Positions 6,171 to 14,163 of a stretch of DNA of 31,324 nucleotides are shown here, piece by piece (the first letter of the stretch is position 1; every line of letters starts with the position of its first letter). Source of the stretch: a virus. The position numbers and the translations under genes were made by a program. The stretch covers positions 1 through 31,324 of IMG/VR virus record IMGVR_UViG_3300034523_000293. The stretch is one strand, 5' to 3'. The notes beneath the pieces are model-generated. The model was not told the DNA's origin. It was given only the letters and a program-made list of their open reading frames with translations, and did not search any database.

Positions 6171-8477
6171 TCAGTCAATGCGCAGGAGCGAGTTGGTAAA
6201 TGTGTAGGGCGGTAAAATCCCGCCATGGATGTAAAAGGAATCCCCGGCTAATGCGAAAGCTGACCTTGTACGTGCGGTGGGCAGATTACTGAGTTGTGTC
6301 CAGTCATTGATCTGCGAGTCATACATCCAACAATCATTGAGCTGGTCAGTATTGGAGTTCCCCTTCGCTCCGCCGAATACATAGAGCAGTTCATTGAATA
6401 CGCACACTGCTGCTCTCGAGCGAGCCGGCGGCTTTTTGGCTCGTTCGCTCCATGTGCCATCGGACAGGTTGTAAGCCCAGAAATCGTCTTGAAGGAGTGG
6501 AAAGTTTGGCAAGGCTATACCGGCGAAGTAGTGAATCTTCTCGTTCAGAACGACCATATGCCCGTCTTGTCGCTCGAGGGGACCGTTGAGCGAAGGCAGC
6601 GTTGCCCACTTGTCAGTTACAGGATCGTAGACGCGCATGGTCTTCGAATAGCTCCCGTCATTTTGGCCGCCATAGACGTAGAGTTTTCCTCCCATGGCAA
6701 CCGCACCGTGAAGATAGACGGGAGTGCCGCCGGTTTTTGCAGTCCATTTGTCTGTGGCAGGGTCATAGACCAACAATGTGCCCAAGGGCTTATAAGTGGC
6801 GCCTGCGAATCTGCGACCACCGAAGCAATAAAGCTTCCCGCCGATAGCGGTCAACGAGTGACCGAATCGGCCTTCTGGCAACGAAGCTTTTTGAAGCCAG
6901 GCATTCGTCGACGGGTTGTAGCACCACAGATCGGCAAGGCCATCGCCGCTAGAACCGGAATCAACACCGCCGACGATGTAAAACAAGCCGTCCACACTTG
7001 CAGCAGCATGATTCGATCGAGGCGTCGCGCCGCCAGCAGCGTTGGTGAATTGAACCTTGAATTGGGCTGCGGTTTTGAAACGCACCATAGGCGACCATTC
7101 GGTTTCACCCAGGGTTTGCCCCCGATACTTGACCTTCACATCCGCCCAAGTGTCGGTAGGCAGGTTTTCGGAAGGCTTGAAACTGGTCAGCGGATTAGAG
7201 ACCCAGCCGCTATCAAACAGAACCAGGCCGGTGTCGATTGCAGTGATCTGGAATCGGCTCTGCAAATGCACATCCGCGCCGCCGTAGACGCTGAATGGGT
7301 CACTTTGAATGGTCACGCTACGGCTGACCTGCTCCTGGCCATCGGTAGGGGACACGATGCTAGGCCGACGGATGTACGTGGTCGCAGTATTGAACGTCGA
7401 CGCCACCGGCTCGCCGGAAACCAGCGTTTCGCCGCTGTAATAAGCACGAGTGTAGTGGCGCTTGCCTGGGGCTAGCAGGACTTCAGAGTCAGACAAGCGA
7501 ATGCTGGTCAGTTCTGTGGCGCTGGTTTTGTCGAACACCAACTGGGTGAACGCAACGTCCAGGGCGACCTGCCAGCGTGTCAGCTTATGAATATCATATG
7601 CGACCGGGTAGACCTCAAAGGCAGATGCTGTCAGTACCAGGTCAAGGCTGACGCCGGTAGCCTGGTTGGCCGGACTGACGATGGTTGGGGCGAGAATCGC
7701 CGCAGCTCCGATGGGGATCCGGAACTTGGACACGGCGTCGTCCCGGCGCACCTCTAACGTTGCTACAACTGCTGTGGAGACAGTGGGGATGATCAAGGTC
7801 AACGTGTCGCCGGCAATGCTCACGGTTCCGACCGTGGTGGTGGCCGAAAAGGCGCTGAATCGGCTGAAATCGGTGATCTTGTAGGCATTGGCACTGCCTA
7901 CATAAACCAATGTCGGGCCATCCAGGCTCACCGCTTGCGGCGGGTTCCAGCTGTCTGCATCGATCTTGCTGTCCAGTGCCGACTGCAACTGGGCGAATCG
8001 TTCGTCAATACTGGCGAACTGAGCCGAGAAGTCGAACTGCCAGGTGCTCGCCGGCACGTTGATACCGGTCAGCGCCTGGGCGCCGTTGTACTCAAGCACG
8101 ATGTTGCGGGTCAGGTTATTACCCGTCTGCACCGGGGGAATCTCGCGGCGCTTTTGCTGACGGGGCACGGACGCGGCAATGACCAGGACGTCTTCTGCAG
8201 ACAGCAGACCGATCCAGTTAAAGTCAAAATCACCGATATCGCTGCCCAGCATCAGGCTGTACACCACCTGGTTGGGGTTCAGGTAACCCTGACGAGTGAC
8301 CGCCTGGGTGTGAACGATCAGCTCCGCCGCTGGCAAGCCTGCAGCACGGTCGATCGGCAGCGTGGTGTCGAGGCCGGGAATGTTCGCCAATACAAAGCGA
8401 GTGACGTCCAGGATCTGTAGGGTGCCCTGTTTCTGGGCAATCAGGCTTTCGCCTGCCAGGGTAATGCTAGCCCCCAT
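6171..8477 (-). CDS. tail fibre with P2 H-like N-terminus and C-terminal Kelch propeller
   Basis: A 768-residue receptor-binding fibre. Residues about 1-150 match the phage tail-collar/fibre N-terminal domain (DUF3751-like, as in P2 gpH), which attaches to the baseplate. Residues 150-180 look like a short coiled coil. Two or three beta-sandwich (Ig/fn3-like) modules follow at about 180-470; the phrases IVSPANQATGVS (266-277) and IVSPTDGQEQVS (374-385) mark repeated modules. From about 485 to the end there are six Kelch-type blades with Gly-Gly pairs near 503, 553, 603, 702 and 752, and a degenerate Ala-Gly at 652, about 50 residues apart, each followed by Tyr and Trp. The whole fits a six-bladed propeller as the receptor-binding tip, instead of the more usual collagen-like or glycosidase tips. 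The chaperone gene follows. Confidence 0.88.
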   Translation of the reverse strand: MGASITLAGESLIAQKQGTLQILDVTRFVLANIPGLDTTLPIDRAAGLPAAELIVHTQAVTRQGYLNPNQVVYSLMLGSDIGDFDFNWIGLLSAEDVLVIAASVPRQQKRREIPPVQTGNNLTRNIVLEYNGAQALTGINVPASTWQFDFSAQFASIDERFAQLQSALDSKIDADSWNPPQAVSLDGPTLVYVGSANAYKITDFSRFSAFSATTTVGTVSIAGDTLTLIIPTVSTAVVATLEVRRDDAVSKFRIPIGAAAILAPTIVSPANQATGVSLDLVLTASAFEVYPVAYDIHKLTRWQVALDVAFTQLVFDKTSATELTSIRLSDSEVLLAPGKRHYTRAYYSGETLVSGEPVASTFNTATTYIRRPSIVSPTDGQEQVSRSVTIQSDPFSVYGGADVHLQSRFQITAIDTGLVLFDSGWVSNPLTSFKPSENLPTDTWADVKVKYRGQTLGETEWSPMVRFKTAAQFKVQFTNAAGGATPRSNHAAASVDGLFYIVGGVDSGSSGDGLADLWCYNPSTNAWLQKASLPEGRFGHSLTAIGGKLYCFGGRRFAGATYKPLGTLLVYDPATDKWTAKTGGTPVYLHGAVAMGGKLYVYGGQNDGSYSKTMRVYDPVTDKWATLPSLNGPLERQDGHMVVLNEKIHYFAGIALPNFPLLQDDFWAYNLSDGTWSERAKKPPARSRAAVCVFNELLYVFGGAKGNSNTDQLNDCWMYDSQINDWTQLSNLPTARTRSAFALAGDSFYIHGGILPPYTFTNSLLRID

Positions 8478-8489
8478 GGGGAAATTCCT

Positions 8490-9089
8490 TTAGCGGGTAA
8501 CCAGGGTCATCTGGTCAGAGTTGAATTCGCCGGCGGCCACGGACAGGCGCACCGATTGAGTGGTGTCGAATCGGGCGACCAGAGTCATCTGGTCGTTGTT
8601 GAACTCGTAGGCGACCAGGGACATGGAAACTGCGGTGGTGGCGACGAACTCATAGCGCCGGCACGTGCGGCCGTACTGGTGCACGATCATGTCCAGCAAG
8701 GCCGGGTTGTCGGATAGCTGTGAATCGCTCAGGTGCAGCTGGACGATGTCCCAGTCCCGGTCGGGCATACGCTCGACGATGCGCACGTACCCCACGCCGA
8801 GGCGCTGCAGGATCCGCTGGAAGCCAACGACCGAACCGGCGTCGACCGCGTTGATGAAGGCGTACTTGACCCGCAGGCGATACAAGGCCTCGGACTCGCC
8901 TCGAAAGCGGGTGATATCGCGCTGCCAGGCCAGCAGATCAAGCACGGTCAGGTGGCACGTCTCGGCGTCCATTTGAAGCAAAGGCCAGCGCAGCCAGCCT
9001 TCTACTGATTCCCACCAGGACTGGGCTGCAGCCTTGAGCTTGGTGGCTTCCTCGCCGTCCAGCCAGAACGGCAGCTCGATCTTGATCAT
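8490..9089 (-). CDS. tail protein I-like baseplate protein with C-terminal repeat
   Basis: A 199-residue baseplate wedge protein of the P2 gpI type (phage tail protein I), encoded between baseplate J and the tail fibre exactly as in P2-like phages. Supporting features are the Trp-rich N-terminus (WWESVEGWLRWP, about 25-36), the segment LLAWQRDITRFRGESEALYRLRVK (written here only as a position, 52-75) and the following VDAGSVVGFQRILQRLG helix. These fit the family that links fibre and baseplate. The last 40 residues are unusual: EFNNDQMTLVAR (162-173) recurs as EFNSDQMTLVTR (188-199), a 26-residue period. The ATG overlaps the J stop (ATGA). Twelve bases separate its stop from the fibre start. 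Confidence 0.78.
   Translation of the reverse strand: MIKIELPFWLDGEEATKLKAAAQSWWESVEGWLRWPLLQMDAETCHLTVLDLLAWQRDITRFRGESEALYRLRVKYAFINAVDAGSVVGFQRILQRLGVGYVRIVERMPDRDWDIVQLHLSDSQLSDNPALLDMIVHQYGRTCRRYEFVATTAVSMSLVAYEFNNDQMTLVARFDTTQSVRLSVAAGEFNSDQMTLVTR
8500..8604. repeat. in-frame 78-bp direct repeat inside the tail I gene
   Basis: The sequence ACCAGGGTCATCTGGTC at 8500 recurs with one base change at 8578, a spacing of 78 bases (26 codons). On the coding strand this encodes the duplicated DQMTLV motif at the end of the tail I-like protein. The unit looks like a recent in-frame duplication in a fibre-adjacent region. Confidence 0.8.
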
Positions 9090-10258
9090 GCGAACACCAC
9101 CTCCAGCAACTTCAGGCGGGGGATCGCCAGGGCCGAGATGATGTCGTCGTTACCAAACTTCATCGACTCGATGCTGGGGAATTGTTCGTGTAGCTCTTCA
9201 ACCAGGCGGCTGAACGAAAAACGTGACTGTGGCCAGGTCAGTGTTGGGGTGTAGTCTCGCCCGGTGCTTTCGCGGAACGCGGCACGGATGAACAAGGCGA
9301 TGTCGGCTTTCAGGGCTGCGCGCTGCGCCTCGGTCAGATTGGCGACCGGCCACACCTGCAGACTGACGTCATGCTTGGTTTCAGGCATGACCAGGACCAG
9401 CATTGAATCCCCGTGGCCATGGTTGCCCTCGTCCATGATTCGGGCGTTGATTTGCTGCAGGTAGGTATCCGCCGGCGCGTCCGCTTCAAACAGCACGTAG
9501 GCGTTTGCACTGCCCGGGCCGCGCGGGGCCCCGTGTTCGAAGTACACGCCATTGGCCGATACACCAGGGAACGCAGCGATCAAGGCGCGGTACACCGCAT
9601 CGGTGTGCCACTGGTTAACCGCGCTGAACTGGTTTCGCGCACGTAGGCGCAGATCGTCATCCAGCTCTGCATCGGAACCCGGGGTGGCCAGCCAGCCGTC
9701 AAGGTTTACCACCTGGACAACGCCCGGTACCGGGACCGGCAACACAGCGTAGTAGCCCGGAGCCAGGTTAAACCCACTGCCTGCCTCGATCGCGGTCACC
9801 GGGATCAGCACCTGTGATTCGCCCTCGGCGAAGCTGCCCACGGCCGTGGTCACCAGTTCGTAAACGTTGCCGTTGATCGAGGCCGACTGAACCCGCGTGC
9901 CGATCGGGATCTCGAACGAACCCACGGTCGTGGCCCTGCTGAACAACAGCGAGCCGATCGCCTTGGTCGGGGCTTTGCGCTCGACGTTCACCGCCCAGGC
10001 CAACATGTCCAACCAGGTGCTGGTGGCCGTCTTCAAAAAGAAGTTCGGCAACACCGTGCCGGTGACGAAGGTAAGGATCCACAGCACCGGCTTGGTGACC
10101 AGGGCAGTGATCACCCGCCAGAATGGCGAATAGGCGCTGGTGTTGGCCAGCTTGCTGCCTTGGGCGGTCACTTCGGCTTCCCATGCCGCTTTCAGGGCGG
10201 CCTCGGTTGTCGGAATGCCCGCGTCCGCCAGGGCCTTTTTGAAGTCCACGTCGCTCAC
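9086..10258 (-). CDS. baseplate J protein
   Basis: A 390-residue baseplate wedge protein of the P2 gpJ/Mu gp47 (baseplate_J) family. Diagnostic parts are PIGTRVQSASINGNVYELVT (about 133-152), the region with ITAIEAGSGFNLAPG-like wording typical of the family, and the ELDDDLRLRARNQF segment (about 208-221) followed by the conserved GVSANGVYFEHGAPRGPGSANAY stretch (start near 240). The family joins with gpI and gpW-type proteins to form the baseplate around the spike. The start codon is GTG at 10258 in a GTGA overlap with the upstream stop. The stop overlaps the tail I ATG. Confidence 0.85.
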   Translation of the reverse strand: MSDVDFKKALADAGIPTTEAALKAAWEAEVTAQGSKLANTSAYSPFWRVITALVTKPVLWILTFVTGTVLPNFFLKTATSTWLDMLAWAVNVERKAPTKAIGSLLFSRATTVGSFEIPIGTRVQSASINGNVYELVTTAVGSFAEGESQVLIPVTAIEAGSGFNLAPGYYAVLPVPVPGVVQVVNLDGWLATPGSDAELDDDLRLRARNQFSAVNQWHTDAVYRALIAAFPGVSANGVYFEHGAPRGPGSANAYVLFEADAPADTYLQQINARIMDEGNHGHGDSMLVLVMPETKHDVSLQVWPVANLTEAQRAALKADIALFIRAAFRESTGRDYTPTLTWPQSRFSFSRLVEELHEQFPSIESMKFGNDDIISALAIPRLKLLEVVFA

Positions 10259-10572
10259 AGCGTCACCTCCATATCCCCGAACTGCAGGGTTTTGGCGGTG
10301 ACCAGGTACTGACCGGCAGCCAGTTCGCTGATCTTCGCGGTACCTGGTACCAGGCGCACGTCGTTCTCCACCAGCAGCTCCAGCTGCTGGATGCAGTCGC
10401 GCTGTTTCAGGCGGTTGCGTTCGGCCACCAGGGTCACCAGCAGCCCGCTTTCGCGGATCATGTGGCCGATGTCCTGGGCAATGCAGGCGCGATCTTCGAC
10501 CGGCAGCGGCTGCCGGGACAGGTCCAGTGCCAGGTCGTTTTCAGTGATCAGCAGATCGATGTATTCGCTCAT
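10255..10572 (-). CDS. DUF2590 family baseplate protein
   Basis: A 105-residue protein between tape measure and baseplate J. Its sequence (YIDLLITENDLALDLSRQPL at the N-terminus, an IAQDIGHMIRESGLL core and a ECTL-like beta end) fits DUF2590, a small family found only in this position in HP1/K139-type phage tails. Functionally it corresponds to the gpW/gp25-like wedge protein that nucleates the sheath. The ATG at 10572 overlaps the tape-measure stop (ATGA). The end overlaps the GTG of baseplate J. Confidence 0.75.
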   Translation of the reverse strand: MSEYIDLLITENDLALDLSRQPLPVEDRACIAQDIGHMIRESGLLVTLVAERNRLKQRDCIQQLELLVENDVRLVPGTAKISELAAGQYLVTAKTLQFGDMEVTL

Positions 10573-12656
10573 CCGCCCACCGCCATACTCATCATGTTTT
10601 CCACTTCCAGCGGGGTCATAGGCTTGGCCGTGTTGATGTTGAGGGTCTCCACATGCGTGCCCTTGTTTTGGGTCTGGTTGTTGGTGTTCTGGATGCTGCG
10701 CAGCAACCCGCCCTGGGGCACGGCCGTCGGACGCGAAGGTGAAATGCTCTGCACCGTCGACGCCATGCGCTTGCGCGCCTGCTCGGCGTCGTCATTCGCG
10801 GCGGGGGCCATAACGAGTGGCGGAACCACAGACAAGTGATTACGCGCCGCCAACGGCTGCTGGGACGCCTGAAGCGCCCGGTCCACTGCCGGCGTGCTTG
10901 GCACTTGCGCTTCAACGCCGGGAATCTCCGGAGCCTTGGGCATATCGCCGAAGGCCGCATCAATCTGCACGCCAGGGATCTTGTTCAGCATCTCGATCAG
11001 GCCGTTGATCGCGTCTTTGAAAATGCTGACGATGCCGTCCCACGCTGCGCTGGCCATGCCCGTCCAGCCCCCGATCGAACCGAACCAATCCGACAGCGCC
11101 TGTAACTGGCCGGCGATCCACTTGAACGCGGCCGTGTTCATCAGCGCAGCTGTCCATTGGTCCCAATAGACGACCGCTGCGGCGACGGCCGCAACCAGGG
11201 CGACAATGCCGATGACGATCAGCAGCACCGGGTTGGCAAGCATGGCTGCGTTGACAAGCCAGATCGCGCCCTGCCACAGCAACATGCCGACTCTGACCAG
11301 TCCCATCCAGGTGTAGAGCGCCGCCAGACCCAGGACAAAGCTTGCGATCAGCACGGTGTGCACCAGGAACATGGCGATCGAGCGGAAACCCGTCCAGGTC
11401 AGCACCTTCCAGATCGTCACCATCGACAGCCAGACCATTTTCGCCAGGCCCACGCTAAAGGTCATCGCAGCCATAGCGGCGGTCAGACCGAGGATCACCA
11501 GCACGGTGATGCCGATCACGCGGGTGATGTTGGGGAACAGCTGGGTCCAGCGGGTCAGCGTGCCGGCGATGCCCACCAGCTTGTCCATCAACGGGGCGAG
11601 CATGGGGATCAGGGCCTGGCCGAAGGCAATGCGCAGCGCCAGGACTGCAGCGCCGAACTGCTGCCACGGGTCAACCATGGCCTTGGCCATCTTTTCAGCA
11701 CTCTCCAAGCCTCGGACTTTGCCCAGCTGGTCGAGGCCGTTTTTGAATCGGTCGGTGTCCTTGGCCAGGGCGTTGATCACCCGGGCCCCTTCTCCGCCGA
11801 ATGCCTCAGTCAGCTTGGTGCCGGCGGCGGCACTGGTCAGGTCACCGAACTTGCCTTCCAGCTTGGCCAGAATGTCCGCCATCGGCATTAGCTGGCCGTT
11901 CTGCTCGGTGAATTTCATCCCAAGCTTGTCCGATGCTGCGCCAATGTTCTCGAAAAACGACTTGTACAGCCCGCCGGCGTCGCCGCCTTCCATGGTGCTG
12001 CTCAGCGTGCCAATCACCGCGAACTGCTCGGCAATATCGACGCCGGCAGTCGTGGCGAGCTGGCCCACTTCCTTGAACGCGTCCTTGAGCTGCGCGCCGT
12101 TGGTGCGAAACAGCTGCGCCGCCAGTGCCGTCTGACCGCCCAGCTTTTCGACCCACTGGCTTTTGCCCATGGCATCGGCCGAGGTTTTGAACAGGTTGTA
12201 CATGGTGCCGACGTAGGCGCCCATGGTCTCGGCGTCGGACTTGGTGGCCTTGGCCAACAGATTGCTAGTGTTGGTGAAGGTAGCCAGCTGGGTGCCGGTC
12301 AAGCCTTTGATAGCGCCCGAGATGCTGTAGGCCGAGGCAACAAAGTCGCGAGCGTTCTCCCCGTAGTTCACGGAGAACTCCAACGACTTTTGATTGAGGG
12401 ACGTCAGCGCATCTTCGGCAACCCCCAGCGAGCGAACATCGCCCAGGGCGCGGTTCACCTCCAGCGCCGGCTCCAAGGAAGCTGTAATCCCCTTGGCTGC
12501 ACCAATCATCCCGCCCAGGCCAAGACCCATCTGCTTGATGTTGTTCTCGCCCTGGGTCGCCAGGTCGGAAAAGCTGGTTTTCACCTTGCCCAGGGGCGCG
12601 CTGACCTTGTCGGTCAGACTGAGGATGAAAGCCAAGCGGGCGCTGCGGTCAGCCAT
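10569..12656 (-). CDS. tail tape measure protein
   Basis: A 695-residue tape measure. It is the longest tail gene apart from the fibre, and in this protein class length sets tail length. The N-terminal 330 residues match the TP901/P2 gpT core: ARLAFILSLTDKVSAPLGK at the start, then long Ala-rich helices with a GKFGDLTSAAAGTKLTEAFGGEGARV motif near 275. A hydrophobic central block of several potential membrane helices (about 375-500) follows and is thought to enter the host inner membrane during DNA injection. The C-terminus is Pro/Gln-rich and ends with a short amphipathic segment. The ATG follows the frameshifted chaperone reading frame by 6 bases, the classic chaperone-tape order. Confidence 0.9.
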   Translation of the reverse strand: MADRSARLAFILSLTDKVSAPLGKVKTSFSDLATQGENNIKQMGLGLGGMIGAAKGITASLEPALEVNRALGDVRSLGVAEDALTSLNQKSLEFSVNYGENARDFVASAYSISGAIKGLTGTQLATFTNTSNLLAKATKSDAETMGAYVGTMYNLFKTSADAMGKSQWVEKLGGQTALAAQLFRTNGAQLKDAFKEVGQLATTAGVDIAEQFAVIGTLSSTMEGGDAGGLYKSFFENIGAASDKLGMKFTEQNGQLMPMADILAKLEGKFGDLTSAAAGTKLTEAFGGEGARVINALAKDTDRFKNGLDQLGKVRGLESAEKMAKAMVDPWQQFGAAVLALRIAFGQALIPMLAPLMDKLVGIAGTLTRWTQLFPNITRVIGITVLVILGLTAAMAAMTFSVGLAKMVWLSMVTIWKVLTWTGFRSIAMFLVHTVLIASFVLGLAALYTWMGLVRVGMLLWQGAIWLVNAAMLANPVLLIVIGIVALVAAVAAAVVYWDQWTAALMNTAAFKWIAGQLQALSDWFGSIGGWTGMASAAWDGIVSIFKDAINGLIEMLNKIPGVQIDAAFGDMPKAPEIPGVEAQVPSTPAVDRALQASQQPLAARNHLSVVPPLVMAPAANDDAEQARKRMASTVQSISPSRPTAVPQGGLLRSIQNTNNQTQNKGTHVETLNINTAKPMTPLEVENMMSMAVGG

Positions 12657-12662
12657 GGGGGT

Positions 12663-13117
12663 TTATCCGTTCAGCGCATGGGCAATACCGTTTGCAACGG
12701 CGATCTCCATGCGTCTCCAGTGTTCGTCCTCCAGCCACTTGGCCACCCCCATGTTTTCAATGGTGGGTTCGGTACCAGGTAGCCAGCGATTGGTCAGGGC
12801 CAGCAACTGGCCCAGCCCGTCTTCCGTCAGGCTGTCAGCGTGGCCGAGGACTTTTTTACGATGATGTCGAGGTCAGGCGAGTACTCCTCGAGCAGAGCGC
12901 CGGCCAGTTCCATCACCGTCACAGGGTTGGCCAGCAGAGGTTTCAGCGAGGCGCGCTCTTCCTGCTTGACGGTGCTGACCAGCAAGTTGTTGGCCGGCGC
13001 CACCTTGTTGTTGTTCGTGGTGCTGTTGAAGTACTTGGTCACATCCTGGGGCGTGAGGCTGAAGGTGAAATCGCGGTCGCCGATTTCCAGGGTGATGTCG
13101 CGGTTTACGTCAGTCAT
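12663..13117 (-). CDS. tail assembly chaperone, -1 frameshift fusion product
   Basis: The tail chaperone is translated in two forms. Translation starts at the ATG at 13117. At a slippery A-AAA-AAG heptamer (12857-12851) ribosomes can slip back one base and continue in the -1 frame to a TAA at 12665-12663. The fusion has 89 upstream plus 62 downstream residues, 151 in all. The downstream frame has no start codon near its beginning, yet it encodes a sensible protein (LTEDGLGQLLALTNRW, later VAKWLEDEHWRRMEIA) that reaches within 6 bases of the tape measure. This is the same design as lambda G-GT and P2 E-E'. Both products wrap the tape measure before tube polymerisation. The frameshift is read directly from the sequence; its efficiency is unknown. 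Confidence 0.82.
12827..13117 (-). CDS. tail assembly chaperone, short form
   Basis: The unshifted product is 96 residues and ends at TGA 12829-12827. Its sequence (ITLEIGDRDFTFSLTPQDVTKYF at the start, then an Asn-rich NNNKVAPANN turn and an EERASLKPLLANP helix) fits the small phage tail assembly chaperone family (TAC_10 type). It would be the major product, with the frameshifted form as a minor fraction. A 36-base gap separates it from the spanin gene upstream. Confidence 0.82.
   Translation of the reverse strand: MTDVNRDITLEIGDRDFTFSLTPQDVTKYFNSTTNNNKVAPANNLLVSTVKQEERASLKPLLANPVTVMELAGALLEEYSPDLDIIVKKSSATLTA
12851..12857 (-). promoter_or_regulatory. programmed -1 ribosomal frameshift site
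   Basis: On the coding strand the zero-frame codons are GTA AAA AAG, so A-AAA-AAG is in the correct phase for tandem slippage of both tRNAs. A CAGCC...GGCTG hairpin can form about 16 bases downstream, farther than the usual 5-9, so its role is uncertain. Confidence 0.8.
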
Positions 13118-13153
13118 GGTTCGTTTCCGTGGGTTGGGTGTGAAAAAAAAGGG

Positions 13154-13642
13154 TCAGGGTTTCGCCGGTGATCGCTGGACCACGTCGCGGATGTACTCCT
13201 GCAGGCCGAGCACCATCTGCCGGGTCAGGGCGAGCTGGCCGACGAGGGTGAAATAATCCGGTCGAGCGTCTGCTGCGAGTTCGGCGGTGCCTGCATCAGC
13301 CAAGCGGGCGCCGCCGGCGGTGGCGGGCACTGCGGGACTGCAGGTGGCACGGATGCGCAGCCGCTGACGGCCATCGTCAACATCGCGGCGCAGAGCGTCG
13401 ATTTCAGCGAGTGCATGGTTCAGTTCCTCGGTGTTTTTTTGGTCGACCTGGTCACGGGCGGCGAGCTGTCCGCCGCTAATGCGGGCGGCTTCACGCAGGT
13501 CACTGACTTCGGATTGGGCGCTGTCACGCTCCCGGCGGGCATCGTCCAGCTGTCCGCCCTGGAAATAGAGAGCAAGCATGATGAGTACGCTGCTCAACAG
13601 CTTGAGCAGCGGCCAGGCGAACTCCATAAGGATGGTTTTCAT
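13154..13642 (-). CDS. Rz-type inner membrane spanin
   Basis: A 162-residue i-spanin. One N-terminal membrane helix (about residues 9-27) is followed by a long charged coiled coil (about 30-95), the standard Rz topology with the coiled coil in the periplasm. A C-terminal part, about 100-162, continues past the coiled coil. The frame is open to a GTG at 13651, but the ATG at 13642 makes the ATGA overlap with the endolysin stop seen elsewhere in the operon. Together with the nested lipoprotein it bridges the two membranes and disrupts the outer membrane in the last step of lysis. The Rz1 gene lies entirely inside it in another frame. Confidence 0.85.
   Translation of the reverse strand: MKTILMEFAWPLLKLLSSVLIMLALYFQGGQLDDARRERDSAQSEVSDLREAARISGGQLAARDQVDQKNTEELNHALAEIDALRRDVDDGRQRLRIRATCSPAVPATAGGARLADAGTAELAADARPDYFTLVGQLALTRQMVLGLQEYIRDVVQRSPAKP
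13225..13416 (-). CDS. Rz1-type outer membrane spanin lipoprotein, nested in Rz
   Basis: A 63-residue lipoprotein encoded wholly within the Rz gene in a different frame. It has a short signal peptide (residues 1-19) and a good lipobox AVSGC with the acylated Cys at 20. A proline-rich mature part follows (VPPAVPQCPPPPAAPA). Such a short, Pro-rich lipoprotein inside Rz is diagnostic for Rz1. It should be anchored in the outer membrane inner leaflet and pair with the Rz C-terminus. Gene finders often miss it. Confidence 0.85.
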   Translation of the reverse strand: MHSLKSTLCAAMLTMAVSGCASVPPAVPQCPPPPAAPAWLMQAPPNSQQTLDRIISPSSASSP

Positions 13643-14163
13643 TTCAGACACAGCTCCATTTCGGCCAACCGGCGGTTGTGCAGACCCTGGACAAACTGTT
13701 TTCGACCGTTGGGCAGGGTCACGTAGGCCCAGACCGGCGTGCCGTCCGGCGCCCAGGCCAACGCTTTGCAGCCCTCAGCAATGCGGCCGGCGTTGATCAG
13801 GCTCACGGCCCGACTGGCGCACGTGGACGGCACCCCAAGGTTGTGGCCATGACTGCTAAGGGCGTCGAACGTGTTCTGCCCGATCGCCTGGTTGGTCAGG
13901 CAGTCGGCCAGGGCCAGTTGGCCTTTGCTGATCACCAGGCTTTCCACTTCGGCGCAACGGGCGTCTGACCAGTAGTCACCAACGACCACCGGGTACGGGC
14001 TGGAATGCTTGGTGATGCCTTTGCAGACGGTGGGCAAACCCCGGGCCAGCTTGTCGGCATACACCGTGTTCTGGCCGGTACCTTCCCAAGTGCCCAGGAA
14101 CAGCACCAACGTGGAGCTGCAGAGCGCGATTGCGCCGGTGGCGATCTTCTGGCGCAGGCTCAT
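13639..14163 (-). CDS. SAR-type endolysin (GH24 lysozyme)
   Basis: A 174-residue muramidase that cuts the glycan of peptidoglycan. The frame opens at 14214, but the ATG at 14163 overlaps the upstream stop (ATGA). The N-terminus (about 7-25, IATGAIALCSSTLVLFLGT) is a weakly hydrophobic, Ala/Gly/Ser-rich segment, as in signal-anchor-release endolysins that reach the periplasm through Sec without a holin hole. The catalytic triad of the T4-like/P1 Lyz type is visible: Glu27 in TWEG, Asp37 in YADKLA and Thr45 in PTVCKG. A Cys at 15 inside the anchor and Cys47 beside the active site recall the disulfide switch of P1 Lyz. Spanin genes follow directly. Confidence 0.88.
   Translation of the reverse strand: MSLRQKIATGAIALCSSTLVLFLGTWEGTGQNTVYADKLARGLPTVCKGITKHSSPYPVVVGDYWSDARCAEVESLVISKGQLALADCLTNQAIGQNTFDALSSHGHNLGVPSTCASRAVSLINAGRIAEGCKALAWAPDGTPVWAYVTLPNGRKQFVQGLHNRRLAEMELCLK

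Noticed and set aside
6294-7475. 393-residue rightward open frame opposite the tail fibre
   Set aside because: It is a shadow of the Kelch fibre gene; the leftward frame carries clear periodic domain structure.
11157-11891. 244-residue His/Gln-rich rightward open frame
   Set aside because: It is antisense to the tape measure's hydrophobic block; composition is typical of off-frame translation.
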